From assembly GCA_900472485.1 (NCBI GenBank), contig UCII01000014.1, positions 69,519 through 133,518 on the forward strand: a stretch of 64,000 nt of DNA, written 5' to 3'. The translations under genes were made by a program, and so were the position numbers. Source of the DNA: Hyphomicrobiales bacterium. Lineage in GTDB: Bacteria > Pseudomonadota > Alphaproteobacteria > Rhizobiales > Rhizobiaceae. Positions 1-7,146 of this stretch are shown in pieces. The notes under the pieces are model-generated. The model ran no database searches. It worked only from the letters and a program-made list of their open reading frames with translations, and was not told the origin of the DNA. Every line of letters starts with the position of its first letter. Position 1 is the stretch's first letter.

Positions 1-72
1 TCCCCGAGGGGAGAAGGGGGTGGCCGCGATTTCAGCTCATATGCGATAGCCTTGCCCTCAAGGAGGGGATAG
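1..72. repeat. Left-edge intergenic piece with partial palindromic repeat
   Basis: These bases lie downstream of the hemW stop. The first 20 or so bases carry a gagg-ggagaagggg motif like the GC-rich palindromic repeats at 31799 and 31974, so this is probably one end of such a repeat cut by the window edge. A short ccctc/gaggg pairing near 55-67 could act in hemW transcript termination but has no T-run. Confidence 0.35.
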
Positions 73-1275
73 TCAGCAAGCGAGATCGGCGACGACCGAG
101 TCGAGAACCAGCATTCCCGCCGGCGTGCAGCGCAAGCGGGAATTACCGATCCGTTCTATGAAACCGTGTTCCAGTAAAAACGCCTCGCGCTGCGGATCGG
201 GATCGCGCCCGGACAGCTGCTGCCAGCGGGCGAGATCCACGCCCTCCCGCAGCCGCAGGCCCATCAGCAGCAATTCGTCGGCCTGTTCGTCGAAACCAAG
301 CATTTCCTGGTCAATCATGCCGTGGCCGTCGCGCTCGACCATCTCGAGCCAGCTCTCCGGCTTGCGTTCGGTGGCCGTCGCCAGCTTCTGTGGGCCACGC
401 GTCAGGCGGCCATGGGCGCCGGGACCTATGCCGGCATAGTCGCCATAGCGCCAATAGGTGAGGTTGTGCCGGCTCTCGGCGCCGGGACGCGCGTGATTGG
501 AAACCTCATAGGCCGGCATGCCCTCACGCTCGGTAATCTCCTGCGTCGCCTCATAGAGCAGCGCCGATTGATCGCCATCGGGCACGATCAGCTTGCCGGC
601 CTTGTGCAGGCCATAGAAGGGCGTGCCTTCCTCGATCGTCAGCTGATAGAGCGAGAGATGATCGACCGCATAGGAGATCGCCTCTTTCAGCTCGCGTTCC
701 CACTCCTCGACGGTCTGGTTTGGGCGGGCATAGATGAGGTCGAAGGACATGCGCGGAAAAATCTCGCGCGCCAGTCTGATTGCCTTCAGCGCATCCTCGA
801 CATTGTGCAGTCGGCCGAGGAATTTCAGGTCGCGGTCGTTGAGTGCCTGCACGCCCATCGATACGCGATTGACCCCGGCGGCGCGGTAGCCTCGAAAGCG
901 CTCTGCCTCGACGCTAGACGGATTGGCCTCCATGGTGATCTCGATGCCGTCAGGCACATGCCAGGTCTTGGCAATGCCATCGAGGATCGCGCCCACCGTC
1001 TCGGGCTTCATCAGCGACGGCGTGCCGCCGCCGAGGAAGACGCTGGTCACGGTTTTAGGGCCGCTGATCATCCGCATCGTCGCCATTTCCTTCAAAAAGG
1101 CGGCGGCGAAACGCTCCTGATCGACAGGCTGATGGCGGACATGGCTGTTGAAATCGCAGTAGGGACATTTGGCTGCGCAGAAAGGCCAATGCACATACAC
1201 GCCGAAACCGGGTTCGCCGGTATCGGGCAGCAATTGCGCCCCGCGCATCAGATCCTGTGTGTCCACGATTTCCAC
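73..1275 (-). CDS. hemW: Radical SAM heme chaperone HemW
   Basis: HemW binds haem and is thought to hand it to respiratory haem proteins in the cytoplasm; it was long annotated as an oxygen-independent coproporphyrinogen oxidase. The 400-residue protein has the usual family length. The N-terminal region (about residues 25-45) has YVHWPFCAAKCPYCDF, the C-x3-C-x2-C cluster that binds the [4Fe-4S] and SAM, followed by the glycine-rich FLGGGTPS motif. The C-terminal part matches the HemN C-terminal domain. It is the last gene of the minus-strand run rph-VOC-rdgB-hemW, 9 bases after rdgB, and rdgB-hemW pairing is common in alphaproteobacteria. HemW rather than HemN is chosen for its length and short N-terminus. 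Confidence 0.93.
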   Translation of the reverse strand: MEIVDTQDLMRGAQLLPDTGEPGFGVYVHWPFCAAKCPYCDFNSHVRHQPVDQERFAAAFLKEMATMRMISGPKTVTSVFLGGGTPSLMKPETVGAILDGIAKTWHVPDGIEITMEANPSSVEAERFRGYRAAGVNRVSMGVQALNDRDLKFLGRLHNVEDALKAIRLAREIFPRMSFDLIYARPNQTVEEWERELKEAISYAVDHLSLYQLTIEEGTPFYGLHKAGKLIVPDGDQSALLYEATQEITEREGMPAYEVSNHARPGAESRHNLTYWRYGDYAGIGPGAHGRLTRGPQKLATATERKPESWLEMVERDGHGMIDQEMLGFDEQADELLLMGLRLREGVDLARWQQLSGRDPDPQREAFLLEHGFIERIGNSRLRCTPAGMLVLDSVVADLAC

Positions 1276-1284
1276 GGGGTTAGC

Positions 1285-1929
1285 TTACGCCTCCAGGCAG
1301 GTTTCGACAAAGATCTTGAAGGCGCGGGCGCGGTGCGACAGCGCCTGCTCGTCGCCGGGCTTCCAGCCATGCTTCTGCTCGGCACTCATTTCGCCGAATG
1401 TGGTCTCGTATCCCTTGGGCTGGAAGACCGGGTCGTAGCCGAAACCCTGGGTGCCGCGCGGCGGCCAGACGACGGTGCCTTCCACTTCGCCGCGGAAAAG
1501 CTCGGTATGCCCGTCCGGCCAGGCGAGGCAGAGCACGCTGACGAAGCGAGCCGTGCGGCTCTCCGGCGCGGTGGCACCGGCCTTTTCCAGGGCGGTCTCT
1601 ACCTTCTGCATCGCCATGGCAAAATCGCGCGTGCCGTCAGCCGTTTCGGCCCAATTGGCGGTATAGACGCCGGGATCGCCGCCGAGCGCATCGATCACCA
1701 GGCCGGAATCGTCCGAGAGTGCCGGCAGGCCGGAGGCGTTGGCGGAGGCGAGCGCCTTGATCGCAGCATTTTCCTCGAAAGTCGTGCCCGTCTCGTCCGG
1801 CTCGATGAAGTTCAGATCGGCGGCGGACTTGGCGGTAAAGCCGAGCGGGCCGATCAGATCGCGGATTTCCTGGATCTTGCCGGCATTGTGGCTGGCGACG
1901 ACAATGGTCTTGGTGTCGAGCTTGCGCAT
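1285..1929 (-). CDS. rdgB: Non-canonical purine NTP pyrophosphatase RdgB/HAM1
   Basis: This 214-residue enzyme hydrolyses dITP, ITP and XTP to monophosphates, keeping deaminated purines out of DNA and RNA. The N-terminus carries the substrate-loop motif ASHNAGKIQEI, and the middle has SDDSGLVIDALGG and the ARFVSVLCLAWPDG segment of the Ham1 family; FGYDPVF near the C-terminus is also typical. The open frame extends 14 codons upstream to 1971, but MRKLDTKTIVVAS at 1929 fits the family start and leaves 11 bases after the upstream VOC gene. It sits in a tightly spaced operon with rph, a common pairing of nucleotide and RNA housekeeping genes. Confidence 0.94.
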   Translation of the reverse strand: MRKLDTKTIVVASHNAGKIQEIRDLIGPLGFTAKSAADLNFIEPDETGTTFEENAAIKALASANASGLPALSDDSGLVIDALGGDPGVYTANWAETADGTRDFAMAMQKVETALEKAGATAPESRTARFVSVLCLAWPDGHTELFRGEVEGTVVWPPRGTQGFGYDPVFQPKGYETTFGEMSAEQKHGWKPGDEQALSHRARAFKIFVETCLEA

Positions 1930-1940
1930 GTGCTGTCCTG

Positions 1941-2357
1941 TCATGGGCCCCAGATGCGGGGTTCGGCGCATTCCAGGCTGTTGCCGGCCGGATCGCGGAA
2001 ATAGATCGAACGGCCGCCATTCGGCCAGTGAAAATCGGCTTCGATATCGACACCGGCCGCCTTCAGCCTTTCGGCCATGGCCTCGATATCATTGCCATCG
2101 ACGCGGAAGCAGACGTGACCATGCCCCTTGGTCCCATGCGGCGGCACGGGCAGGGAACCCGGCTCGTGCGGCTTGACCGTTTCTTCACTGTTGAAGATCA
2201 GCAATACGCCCGGTCCGCAGCGATAGAAGACGTGGCGATTGCCGCCGCGCGAGATCTTCTGCAATCCGAGTATGCCGCCATAAAAGGCCTCGGCTGCATC
2301 GAGATCGTCCGCATAAAGCGCGGTTTCAAGGACGCCTGCGAGGGCCGGGTCAGCCAT
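1941..2357 (-). CDS. VOC (glyoxalase/bleomycin resistance) family protein
   Basis: The 138-residue product looks like a single vicinal-oxygen-chelate protein with two beta-alpha-beta-beta-beta repeats. ALYADDLDAAEAFYGGILGL opens the first repeat and GHVCFRV opens the second; the end, SIYFRDPAGNSLECAEP, holds the usual metal-ligand glutamate. Family members are dioxygenases, lyases or resistance proteins, so the substrate cannot be named. It lies inside the rph-rdgB-hemW operon with 11 bases on each side, so it is co-transcribed, but its neighbours do not reveal the reaction. Confidence 0.85.
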   Translation of the reverse strand: MADPALAGVLETALYADDLDAAEAFYGGILGLQKISRGGNRHVFYRCGPGVLLIFNSEETVKPHEPGSLPVPPHGTKGHGHVCFRVDGNDIEAMAERLKAAGVDIEADFHWPNGGRSIYFRDPAGNSLECAEPRIWGP

Positions 2358-2368
2358 TCAAAATATCC

Positions 2369-3085
2369 TCAGGCAATAGCCTGTTTCTGCAGCTCCACCA
2401 GTTCGGCGATGCCGTTCTTGGCCAGATGCATCAGCGTGGCGAATTCCTCTTCGCTGAAGGGGGCACCCTCAGCCGTTCCCTGGATCTCGACGATGCCGCC
2501 TTTGCCCGTCATGACGAAATTGGCGTCGGTCTCGGCCGAGGAATCCTCAAGATAGTCGAGATCGATGACAGGTTGATCGGCAAAGATACCGCAGGAGATA
2601 GCGGCGATGTGATCCTTCAGCACGCGCTCGACCTTGACCATGTTGCGGCTTTCCATCCACTTCAGGCAGTCGTAAAGCGCGATCCAGCCGCCAGTGATCG
2701 ACGCCGTGCGCGTGCCGCCATCCGCCTGGATGACGTCGCAGTCGACGGTGATCTGGCGCTCGCCGAGCTCCTTGAGATCGACGACAGCGCGCAGCGACCG
2801 GCCGATGAGGCGCTGGATTTCCTGTGTGCGGCCGCCCTGCTTGCCGGCAGCGGCTTCGCGCTTCATGCGCTCGCCGGTCGCGCGCGGCAGCATGCCGTAT
2901 TCGGCCGTGACCCAGCCCTTGCCGCTGTTGCGCAGCCATGGCGGCGTCTTGTCTTCCAGGCTCGCCGTGCAGAGCACATGCGTATCGCCGAATTTCACCA
3001 GGCAGGAGCCTTCCGCATGCTTGGAAAAATTGCGCTCGAACGACACCTTGCGCATCTGGTCGGTTTTTCTGCCTGAAGGCCGCAT
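2369..3085 (-). CDS. rph: Ribonuclease PH
   Basis: RNase PH is a phosphorolytic 3'-5' exoribonuclease that trims tRNA 3' ends using phosphate. The 238 residues match the family length. Features seen: N-terminal MRPSGRKTDQMRKVSFERNF, the RNA-binding GWVTAEYGMLPRATGER segment, the CDVIQADGGTRTASITGG motif with phosphate-site residues, and DLDYLEDSSAETDANFVMT. It is the first gene of the minus-strand operon and is divergent from hrcA; the 5' ends are about 170 bases apart, the usual rph/hrcA arrangement in rhizobia. Confidence 0.96.
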   Translation of the reverse strand: MRPSGRKTDQMRKVSFERNFSKHAEGSCLVKFGDTHVLCTASLEDKTPPWLRNSGKGWVTAEYGMLPRATGERMKREAAAGKQGGRTQEIQRLIGRSLRAVVDLKELGERQITVDCDVIQADGGTRTASITGGWIALYDCLKWMESRNMVKVERVLKDHIAAISCGIFADQPVIDLDYLEDSSAETDANFVMTGKGGIVEIQGTAEGAPFSEEEFATLMHLAKNGIAELVELQKQAIA

Positions 3086-3173
3086 TCCACTCTCCTGAAT
3101 GTTCGTTGACCGCTTCTACGACCCACAGGCCGCTTTTGCAAAGGAAAAGCAGGCTGCAAAGCCCCTCGGCAGC

Positions 3174-3221
3174 CTTGGCGACATTTTTCCCTTTTGCCAT
3201 TGCTAACTGAATGATTATATT
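3174..3221 (+). promoter_or_regulatory. Candidate hrcA promoter(s)
   Basis: Two overlapping signals are visible. A sigma-70-like pair is TTGCCA at 3194, 16 bases, then TATATT at 3216. An RpoH-like pair is CTTGGC at 3174, 17 bases, then CCATTG at 3197. Either would start transcription before the ATG at 3258. With the first, the TTG codon at 3222 would fall before the transcript start, which favours the ATG at 3258 as hrcA start. No CIRCE inverted repeat (TTAGCACTC type) was found here. Confidence 0.35.
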
Positions 3222-3257
3222 TTGCCTAAGGCTCAACGGAATGGATCTGACAGCGAA

Positions 3258-4346
3258 ATGGTATTCACGACATCGTCGGTCTCGGATGTCATTGCTGCAC
3301 TGGACGAACGCTCCAAGGAAATCTTCCGTCGCATCGTCGAAGGCTATCTTGAAAACGGCGAGCCGCTGGGTTCGCGCAACCTCTCGCGGCTATTGCCCAT
3401 GTCGCTGTCGCCGGCTTCCGTGCGCAATGTCATGAGCGATCTGGAAGAGCTGGGGCTCATCTATTCGCCGCATGTGAGCGCCGGGCGATTGCCGACCCAG
3501 GTGGGGCTGCGCTTCTTCGTCGATGCCTTCATGCAGGTCGGCGATCTCTCTGCCGAGGACCGCGCCAGTATCGACCGGCAGGTGCGCGGCAGCAATCGCG
3601 ACCAGCCGGTGGAATCGATGATGTCGGAGGCAAGCCGGGTGCTGTCGGGCATCTCGCGCGGCGCCGGTCTCGTCATCACCTCCAAGAGCGATCCCGTTCT
3701 CAAGCATGTGGAATTCATCCGGCTGGAGCCGACCAAGGCGCTCGCCGTGCTCGTCGGCGAGCACGATCAGGTCGAAAACCGCATCATCGAACTACCGGCC
3801 GGGACGACCTCGTCGCAGCTCATGGAGGCTGCCAACTTCCTCAACGCCCATATGACCGGCCAGACGATGCCGGAACTGCGGCGGCAGTTGCAGAGCCTCA
3901 AGGAAAGCGTGCGCCAGGAGCTGGACAGCCTGTCGCATCAACTGGTAGAGCGCGGCATTGCCGTCTGGTCCGGCGGCGAAGACGACGGCAAGCCGACGCA
4001 GCTCATCGTGCGCGGCCATTCCAACCTGCTTGCCGAAATCGGTGGTGCGGAGGATCTGGATCGTCTGCGCCTGCTTTTTGACGATCTCGAGAAGAAGGAC
4101 AGCCTGATCGAGATCCTCAATCTCGCCGAAAGCGGACCGGGTGTGCGCATCTTCATCGGCTCGGAAAACAAGCTCTTCTCGCTGTCCGGCTCTTCGTTGA
4201 TCGTTGCGCCCTATCGCGATGATGATGACCGCATCGTTGGTGCTGTCGGCGTTATCGGCCCGACGCGGCTGAACTACGCCCGCATCGTGCCCATGGTCGA
4301 TTATACCGCGCAGCTGATCTCCAGACTGTCGCGGCCTGGAATGTGA
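3258..4346 (+). CDS. hrcA: Heat-inducible transcription repressor HrcA
   Basis: HrcA represses groESL (and in some bacteria dnaK) by binding CIRCE elements. The 362-residue product starts MVFTTSSVSDVIAALDERSKE; a TTG-initiated version 12 codons longer is possible at 3222. The N-terminal winged helix contains IFRRIVEGYLENGEPLGSRNLSR, LSPASVRNVMSDLEELGLI and SPHVSAGRLPTQVGLRFFVD, which are highly characteristic. The C-terminal part (ALAVLVGEHDQVENRIIELP, SLIVAPYRDDDDRIVGAVGVIGPTRLNYARIVPMVDYTAQLIS) is the GAF-like regulatory domain. It is followed after an oppositely oriented gene by grpE, so the classic hrcA-grpE pair is present but interrupted. Confidence 0.96.
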   Translation: MVFTTSSVSDVIAALDERSKEIFRRIVEGYLENGEPLGSRNLSRLLPMSLSPASVRNVMSDLEELGLIYSPHVSAGRLPTQVGLRFFVDAFMQVGDLSAEDRASIDRQVRGSNRDQPVESMMSEASRVLSGISRGAGLVITSKSDPVLKHVEFIRLEPTKALAVLVGEHDQVENRIIELPAGTTSSQLMEAANFLNAHMTGQTMPELRRQLQSLKESVRQELDSLSHQLVERGIAVWSGGEDDGKPTQLIVRGHSNLLAEIGGAEDLDRLRLLFDDLEKKDSLIEILNLAESGPGVRIFIGSENKLFSLSGSSLIVAPYRDDDDRIVGAVGVIGPTRLNYARIVPMVDYTAQLISRLSRPGM

Positions 4347-4369
4347 GAAAAGCGATCTGACGATAACCG

Positions 4370-4804
4370 TCAATCGGGAAGCAAGGTTCCCGATCCGCCC
4401 ATTTCGGCTGGTAAATCCTTCTGCTTCGGCAGCCCGTCCTTCAGATGCAGCACCGTCGTCTCGTAGTTGACATGCACGCCCGGCTGAAAATCGAGGCCGG
4501 GAAGGACGGCCGCGTAGACATCGGTCACGCCCCACGGCGGATGTTCCGTCAGAAGATGGCCGCCGCAGACCGTGCACCACTTGCGCACGCTCTTCTCGGT
4601 CTTCTGGTAGCTGCCGATTTTGTCCGTGCCTTTGGTGACGTGCACGGCTTCCGGCGGCCAGAGCGAGAAGGCATTGACCGGCCCTGCCGACCATTCCCGG
4701 CAGGAGTCACAATGACAGTAACCCATCGCCATTGGCTCGCCATCGACTGCGATTTCCACCGCGCCACAGAAACACTTGCCTGAAAGGGATTTGCCATTAG
4801 ACAT
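4370..4804 (-). CDS. GFA family zinc-binding protein
   Basis: The 144-residue protein belongs to the family named after glutathione-dependent formaldehyde-activating enzyme (also called CENP-V/GFA). Zinc-ligand cysteines are visible: KCFCGAVEIAV near residue 10, GYCHCDSCREWSAG near 30, and RKWCTVCGGHL near 75. Most members have no proven substrate, so a role in formaldehyde metabolism cannot be assumed. The frame runs 10 codons further to 4834, but MSNGKSLSGKCFCG at 4804 suits the family. It lies convergent to hrcA and divergent from grpE, splitting the two heat-shock genes. Confidence 0.85.
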   Translation of the reverse strand: MSNGKSLSGKCFCGAVEIAVDGEPMAMGYCHCDSCREWSAGPVNAFSLWPPEAVHVTKGTDKIGSYQKTEKSVRKWCTVCGGHLLTEHPPWGVTDVYAAVLPGLDFQPGVHVNYETTVLHLKDGLPKQKDLPAEMGGSGTLLPD

Positions 4805-4965
4805 TGATGTCACCCCCGCTGTGCTGAGATGCATTTCAGAATACCACCGGGGAGGAGGGCTGAACAGTCGATGTCACAAGTCGATGTTACAAGCGGCAGC
4901 CATGAGCAGGGAGAGGTATTGCCGCCGTCGCAAAGCCGCAAATTGGCTGTTCTTCTCGACAAAGC

Positions 4966-4994
4966 CTTGATTTTTTCCGGCCAAACCTCGATAT
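4966..4994 (+). promoter_or_regulatory. Candidate RpoH-type promoter of grpE
   Basis: CTTGAT at 4966 is followed after a 15-base gap by CTCGATAT at 4987, resembling the alphaproteobacterial heat-shock (sigma-32) pattern of CTTG plus a CCATAT/CTATAT-like -10 box. It lies about 40 bases upstream of the grpE ATG. The -35 is good and the -10 only fair. Confidence 0.35.
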
Positions 4995-5031
4995 CGGGCA
5001 CATCCAAAGACCAAGCAATTCGGAGACCGTC

Positions 5032-5673
5032 ATGACCGACGAAACAACAAAAACCGGACCTGACGCCACGGCGGCTGACACGTCAGCGGATTTCGCGCAG
5101 GATGCAGCGGAAACCATTGATGCGGCTGAGCCGTCGCAGCCAGATCCGGTTGAGCTGCTGAAGGCCGAGAACGGCGAACTGCGTGATCGCTACCTTCGCC
5201 TCGCTGCCGAGATGGACAACCTCCGTCGCCGCACCGAGCGCGATGTGAAGGACGCAAAGTCCTATTCCGTGGCAAGCTTCGCCCGCGACATGCTCTCGGT
5301 GGCAGACAATCTGCGCCGCACGCTGGATGCCATTCCGGCTGAAGCACGCGCCGGTGCCGATGTCGGCCTTAAGACGCTGATCGAAGGTGTCGAGATGACC
5401 GAGCGTTCGATGCTGTCGGCTCTCGAGCGTCACGGCGTGCGCCAGCTCGAACCGATCGGACAGAAGTTCGACCCCAATTTCCACCAGGCCATGTTCGAAG
5501 TGCCCAATCCCGAGGTGCCGAACAACACGGTCGTTCAGGTCGTGCAGGCAGGTTTCGCCATCGGCGACCGCGTTCTGCGCCCGGCCATGGTCGGCGTTGC
5601 CAAGGGCGGCCCGAAGATCGTGGAAAATGCCGAGCAAGGCGCCAACAGCCCCCTGGACGAGAAAGACGCCTGA
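5032..5673 (+). CDS. grpE: Nucleotide exchange factor GrpE
   Basis: GrpE releases ADP from DnaK. The 213-residue protein has an acidic, low-complexity first 40 residues, then the long dimerisation helix (VELLKAENGELRDRYLRLAAEMDNLRRRTERDV, about residues 38-75), and a C-terminal beta domain with QKFDPNFHQAMFEVP and VVQVVQAGFAIGDRVLRPAMVGVAKG, the GrpE signature. It begins with ATG at 5032 and is followed by a hairpin terminator. A heat-shock-type promoter lies in front. hrcA lies upstream on the same strand, but a GFA-type gene on the opposite strand separates them, so grpE is probably transcribed alone. Confidence 0.96.
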   Translation: MTDETTKTGPDATAADTSADFAQDAAETIDAAEPSQPDPVELLKAENGELRDRYLRLAAEMDNLRRRTERDVKDAKSYSVASFARDMLSVADNLRRTLDAIPAEARAGADVGLKTLIEGVEMTERSMLSALERHGVRQLEPIGQKFDPNFHQAMFEVPNPEVPNNTVVQVVQAGFAIGDRVLRPAMVGVAKGGPKIVENAEQGANSPLDEKDA

Positions 5674-5703
5674 TCCTCTTTCGGGCAACGCCAATAAAAG
5701 AAG

Positions 5704-5741
5704 AGAGCCGGACGATCTCGGATCATCCGGCTCTTATTTTT
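5704..5741. terminator. Bidirectional terminator between grpE and ptsN
   Basis: A 9-base stem AGAGCCGGA / TCCGGCTCT (5704-5712 and 5726-5734) is followed on the plus strand by TATTTTT and on the minus strand by CTTCTTTT. It lies between the convergent grpE and ptsN stops and can end both transcripts. Confidence 0.85.
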
Positions 5742-5767
5742 GCCTTGGTCCGGTGCAATTCAAGCGG

Positions 5768-6232
5768 TTAGGCAGCGTTGGATGCCTGCTCCTCGTTGAG
5801 GAAGGCGTAGATGGCTGAGGCGGAATCGGTGGCGCGGAGCTTGGCGACGAGATCCTGGTCGCGCAGGACGCGGGCGATGCGCGAGAGCGCCTTCAGGTGG
5901 TCTGCACCGGCACCTTCGGGTGCGAGCAGCAGGAAGACGAGATCGACGGGCTGGTCGTCCAGAGCCTCGAAATCGACAGGCGCTTCAAGGCGCGCGAAAA
6001 TGCCGGCGATGGACTTGATGCTGGCAAGCTTGCCGTGCGGAATGGCGATGCCGTTTCCGACGCCGGTGGAGCCCAGGCGCTCGCGCTGCAGCACGACGTC
6101 GAAGATTTCGCGCTCGGGCAGTCCGGTGAGCTTGGAGGCTTTGGCGGCCAGCTCCTGAAGCAGTTGTTTTTTGGAATTTGCCTTCAAGGCGGGGATGATC
6201 GCATCTTGCTGTAGCAAATCTGCCAATGCCAT
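5768..6232 (-). CDS. ptsN: Nitrogen PTS enzyme IIA (EIIA-Ntr)
   Basis: PtsN is the final phosphoryl acceptor of the PTS-Ntr chain (PtsP-NPr-PtsN), a regulatory phosphorelay linked to nitrogen and potassium state rather than sugar uptake. The 154 residues match the family. The phospho-acceptor histidine is in GNGIAIPHGKLASIKS, close to residue 66, and DLVFLLLAPEGAGADHLKALSRIARVLRD is also typical. It is the last gene of the minus-strand lptC-lptA-lptB-rpoN-hpf-ptsN run, the same order reported for the Rhizobium rpoN locus. A long hairpin lies between hpf and ptsN. Confidence 0.95.
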   Translation of the reverse strand: MALADLLQQDAIIPALKANSKKQLLQELAAKASKLTGLPEREIFDVVLQRERLGSTGVGNGIAIPHGKLASIKSIAGIFARLEAPVDFEALDDQPVDLVFLLLAPEGAGADHLKALSRIARVLRDQDLVAKLRATDSASAIYAFLNEEQASNAA

Positions 6233-6271
6233 TCTCTTTATCCTTCGTGTCGCCGAGAACCGATGACGGGC

Positions 6272-6309
6272 AAGCGGCGGCCAGCTGCGATGATGCGCAG
6301 CCGCCGCTT
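6272..6309. other. Long GC-rich hairpin between hpf and ptsN
   Basis: Arms AAGCGGCGGC (6272-6281) and GCCGCCGCTT (6300-6309) pair perfectly, and the inner CTGCG/CGCAG extends the stem around a 6-base loop. There is no T-run on either side, so it is not a classical terminator. Possible roles are an RNA-stability or processing element that sets hpf:ptsN ratios. Confidence 0.45.
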
Positions 6310-6320
6310 ATCTTCTATTC

Positions 6321-6896
6321 TCAGCCTTTGATATTGGCTGCGTCGATCCAGCCAATGTTGCCGTCCTGACGGCGGTAGACGATGTTCAAGTGTTCGTTGC
6401 CGGGGCTGCGGAAGAGCAGCAGCGGCTCGTCGGTCATATCGAGCGCCATCACGGCGGTCGCCACGGACATGGTCTTCAATTGTTTCGTGCTCTCTGCGAC
6501 GATCGCCGGCGCGAAGTCGGCAGGAATCTCCTCGTCGTCATCGGGAACGCCGTCCATGACGGTATAGGCAACTTCCGCCTGACCGTTCACATGGTTGCCA
6601 GCCTGATGGTCCTTGAGTTTGCGTTTGTAACGGCGCAGGCGCTTTTCGATGCGCTCGGACGCAGCGTCGAAAGCAAGCTGCGGGTCCATGGCTTCGCCGG
6701 CAGCATGCAACACGACACCGCTATCGAGGTGAAGCTTGCAATCGGCCGCGAAGCGCGAGCTGGACTTGTGTACAGTTACCTGACCTGAATACCCCCCGTC
6801 GAAGTATTTGGTCACGGCCATACCGATCTGGTCCTCAATCCGCTGACGGAAGGAGTCGCCAATTTCCATATGTTTACCGGAGACACGCACACTCAT
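6321..6896 (-). CDS. hpf: Long-form ribosome hibernation promoting factor
   Basis: Long HPF drives formation of inactive 100S ribosome dimers during starvation. The 191-residue protein has the N-terminal beta-alpha-beta-beta-beta-alpha domain (MSVRVSGKHMEIGDSFRQRIEDQI, then ASERIEKRLRRYKRKLKDH near residue 85-105), a linker, and a C-terminal dimerisation domain ending in LNIVYRRQDGNIGWIDAANIKG. That C-terminal domain distinguishes long HPF from the short YfiA/HPF. It follows rpoN by 250 bases, as the classic ORF191-type gene of Rhizobium rpoN loci. Confidence 0.95.
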   Translation of the reverse strand: MSVRVSGKHMEIGDSFRQRIEDQIGMAVTKYFDGGYSGQVTVHKSSSRFAADCKLHLDSGVVLHAAGEAMDPQLAFDAASERIEKRLRRYKRKLKDHQAGNHVNGQAEVAYTVMDGVPDDDEEIPADFAPAIVAESTKQLKTMSVATAVMALDMTDEPLLLFRSPGNEHLNIVYRRQDGNIGWIDAANIKG

Positions 6897-7146
6897 GGAG
6901 TTTCCCTTCTTGTAGTGGTTATTGCGCGTATCAGTTTACGCCAAGCCTCAAGCTCATCCAAGCACTTCACGCAGTCAAAGGCAAATTGCGTATATCGACC
7001 GCCTTTTGGATGGTGGGGATAAGTTTCATGGTCGTGCTGTCCTGCAGCGATTGCGGCGGGCTTCTAGCCCTGCCTCATACGAAAGTCAACTGCATCTTAA
7101 CGGACCGTTAGGAGTTTAGCATCCTGTGGTTGAAGGGCGCCGGCCG
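6897..7146. other. Non-coding gap between rpoN and hpf
   Basis: This 250-base gap probably holds the hpf promoter and the end of the rpoN transcript. A small palindrome, TAACGGTCCGTTA on the minus strand near 7098-7110, lacks a T-run. I saw no -24/-12 element and no convincing reading frame. Confidence 0.4.

Noticed and set aside
322..2004. Long open frame on the plus strand across hemW and rdgB
   Set aside because: It is antisense to two well-supported genes; high GC keeps the opposite strand open. No motif or ribosome site supports it.
3086..3257. CIRCE operator at hrcA
   Set aside because: No TTAGCACTC / GAGTGCTAA pair is present; hrcA is probably not self-controlled through CIRCE here.
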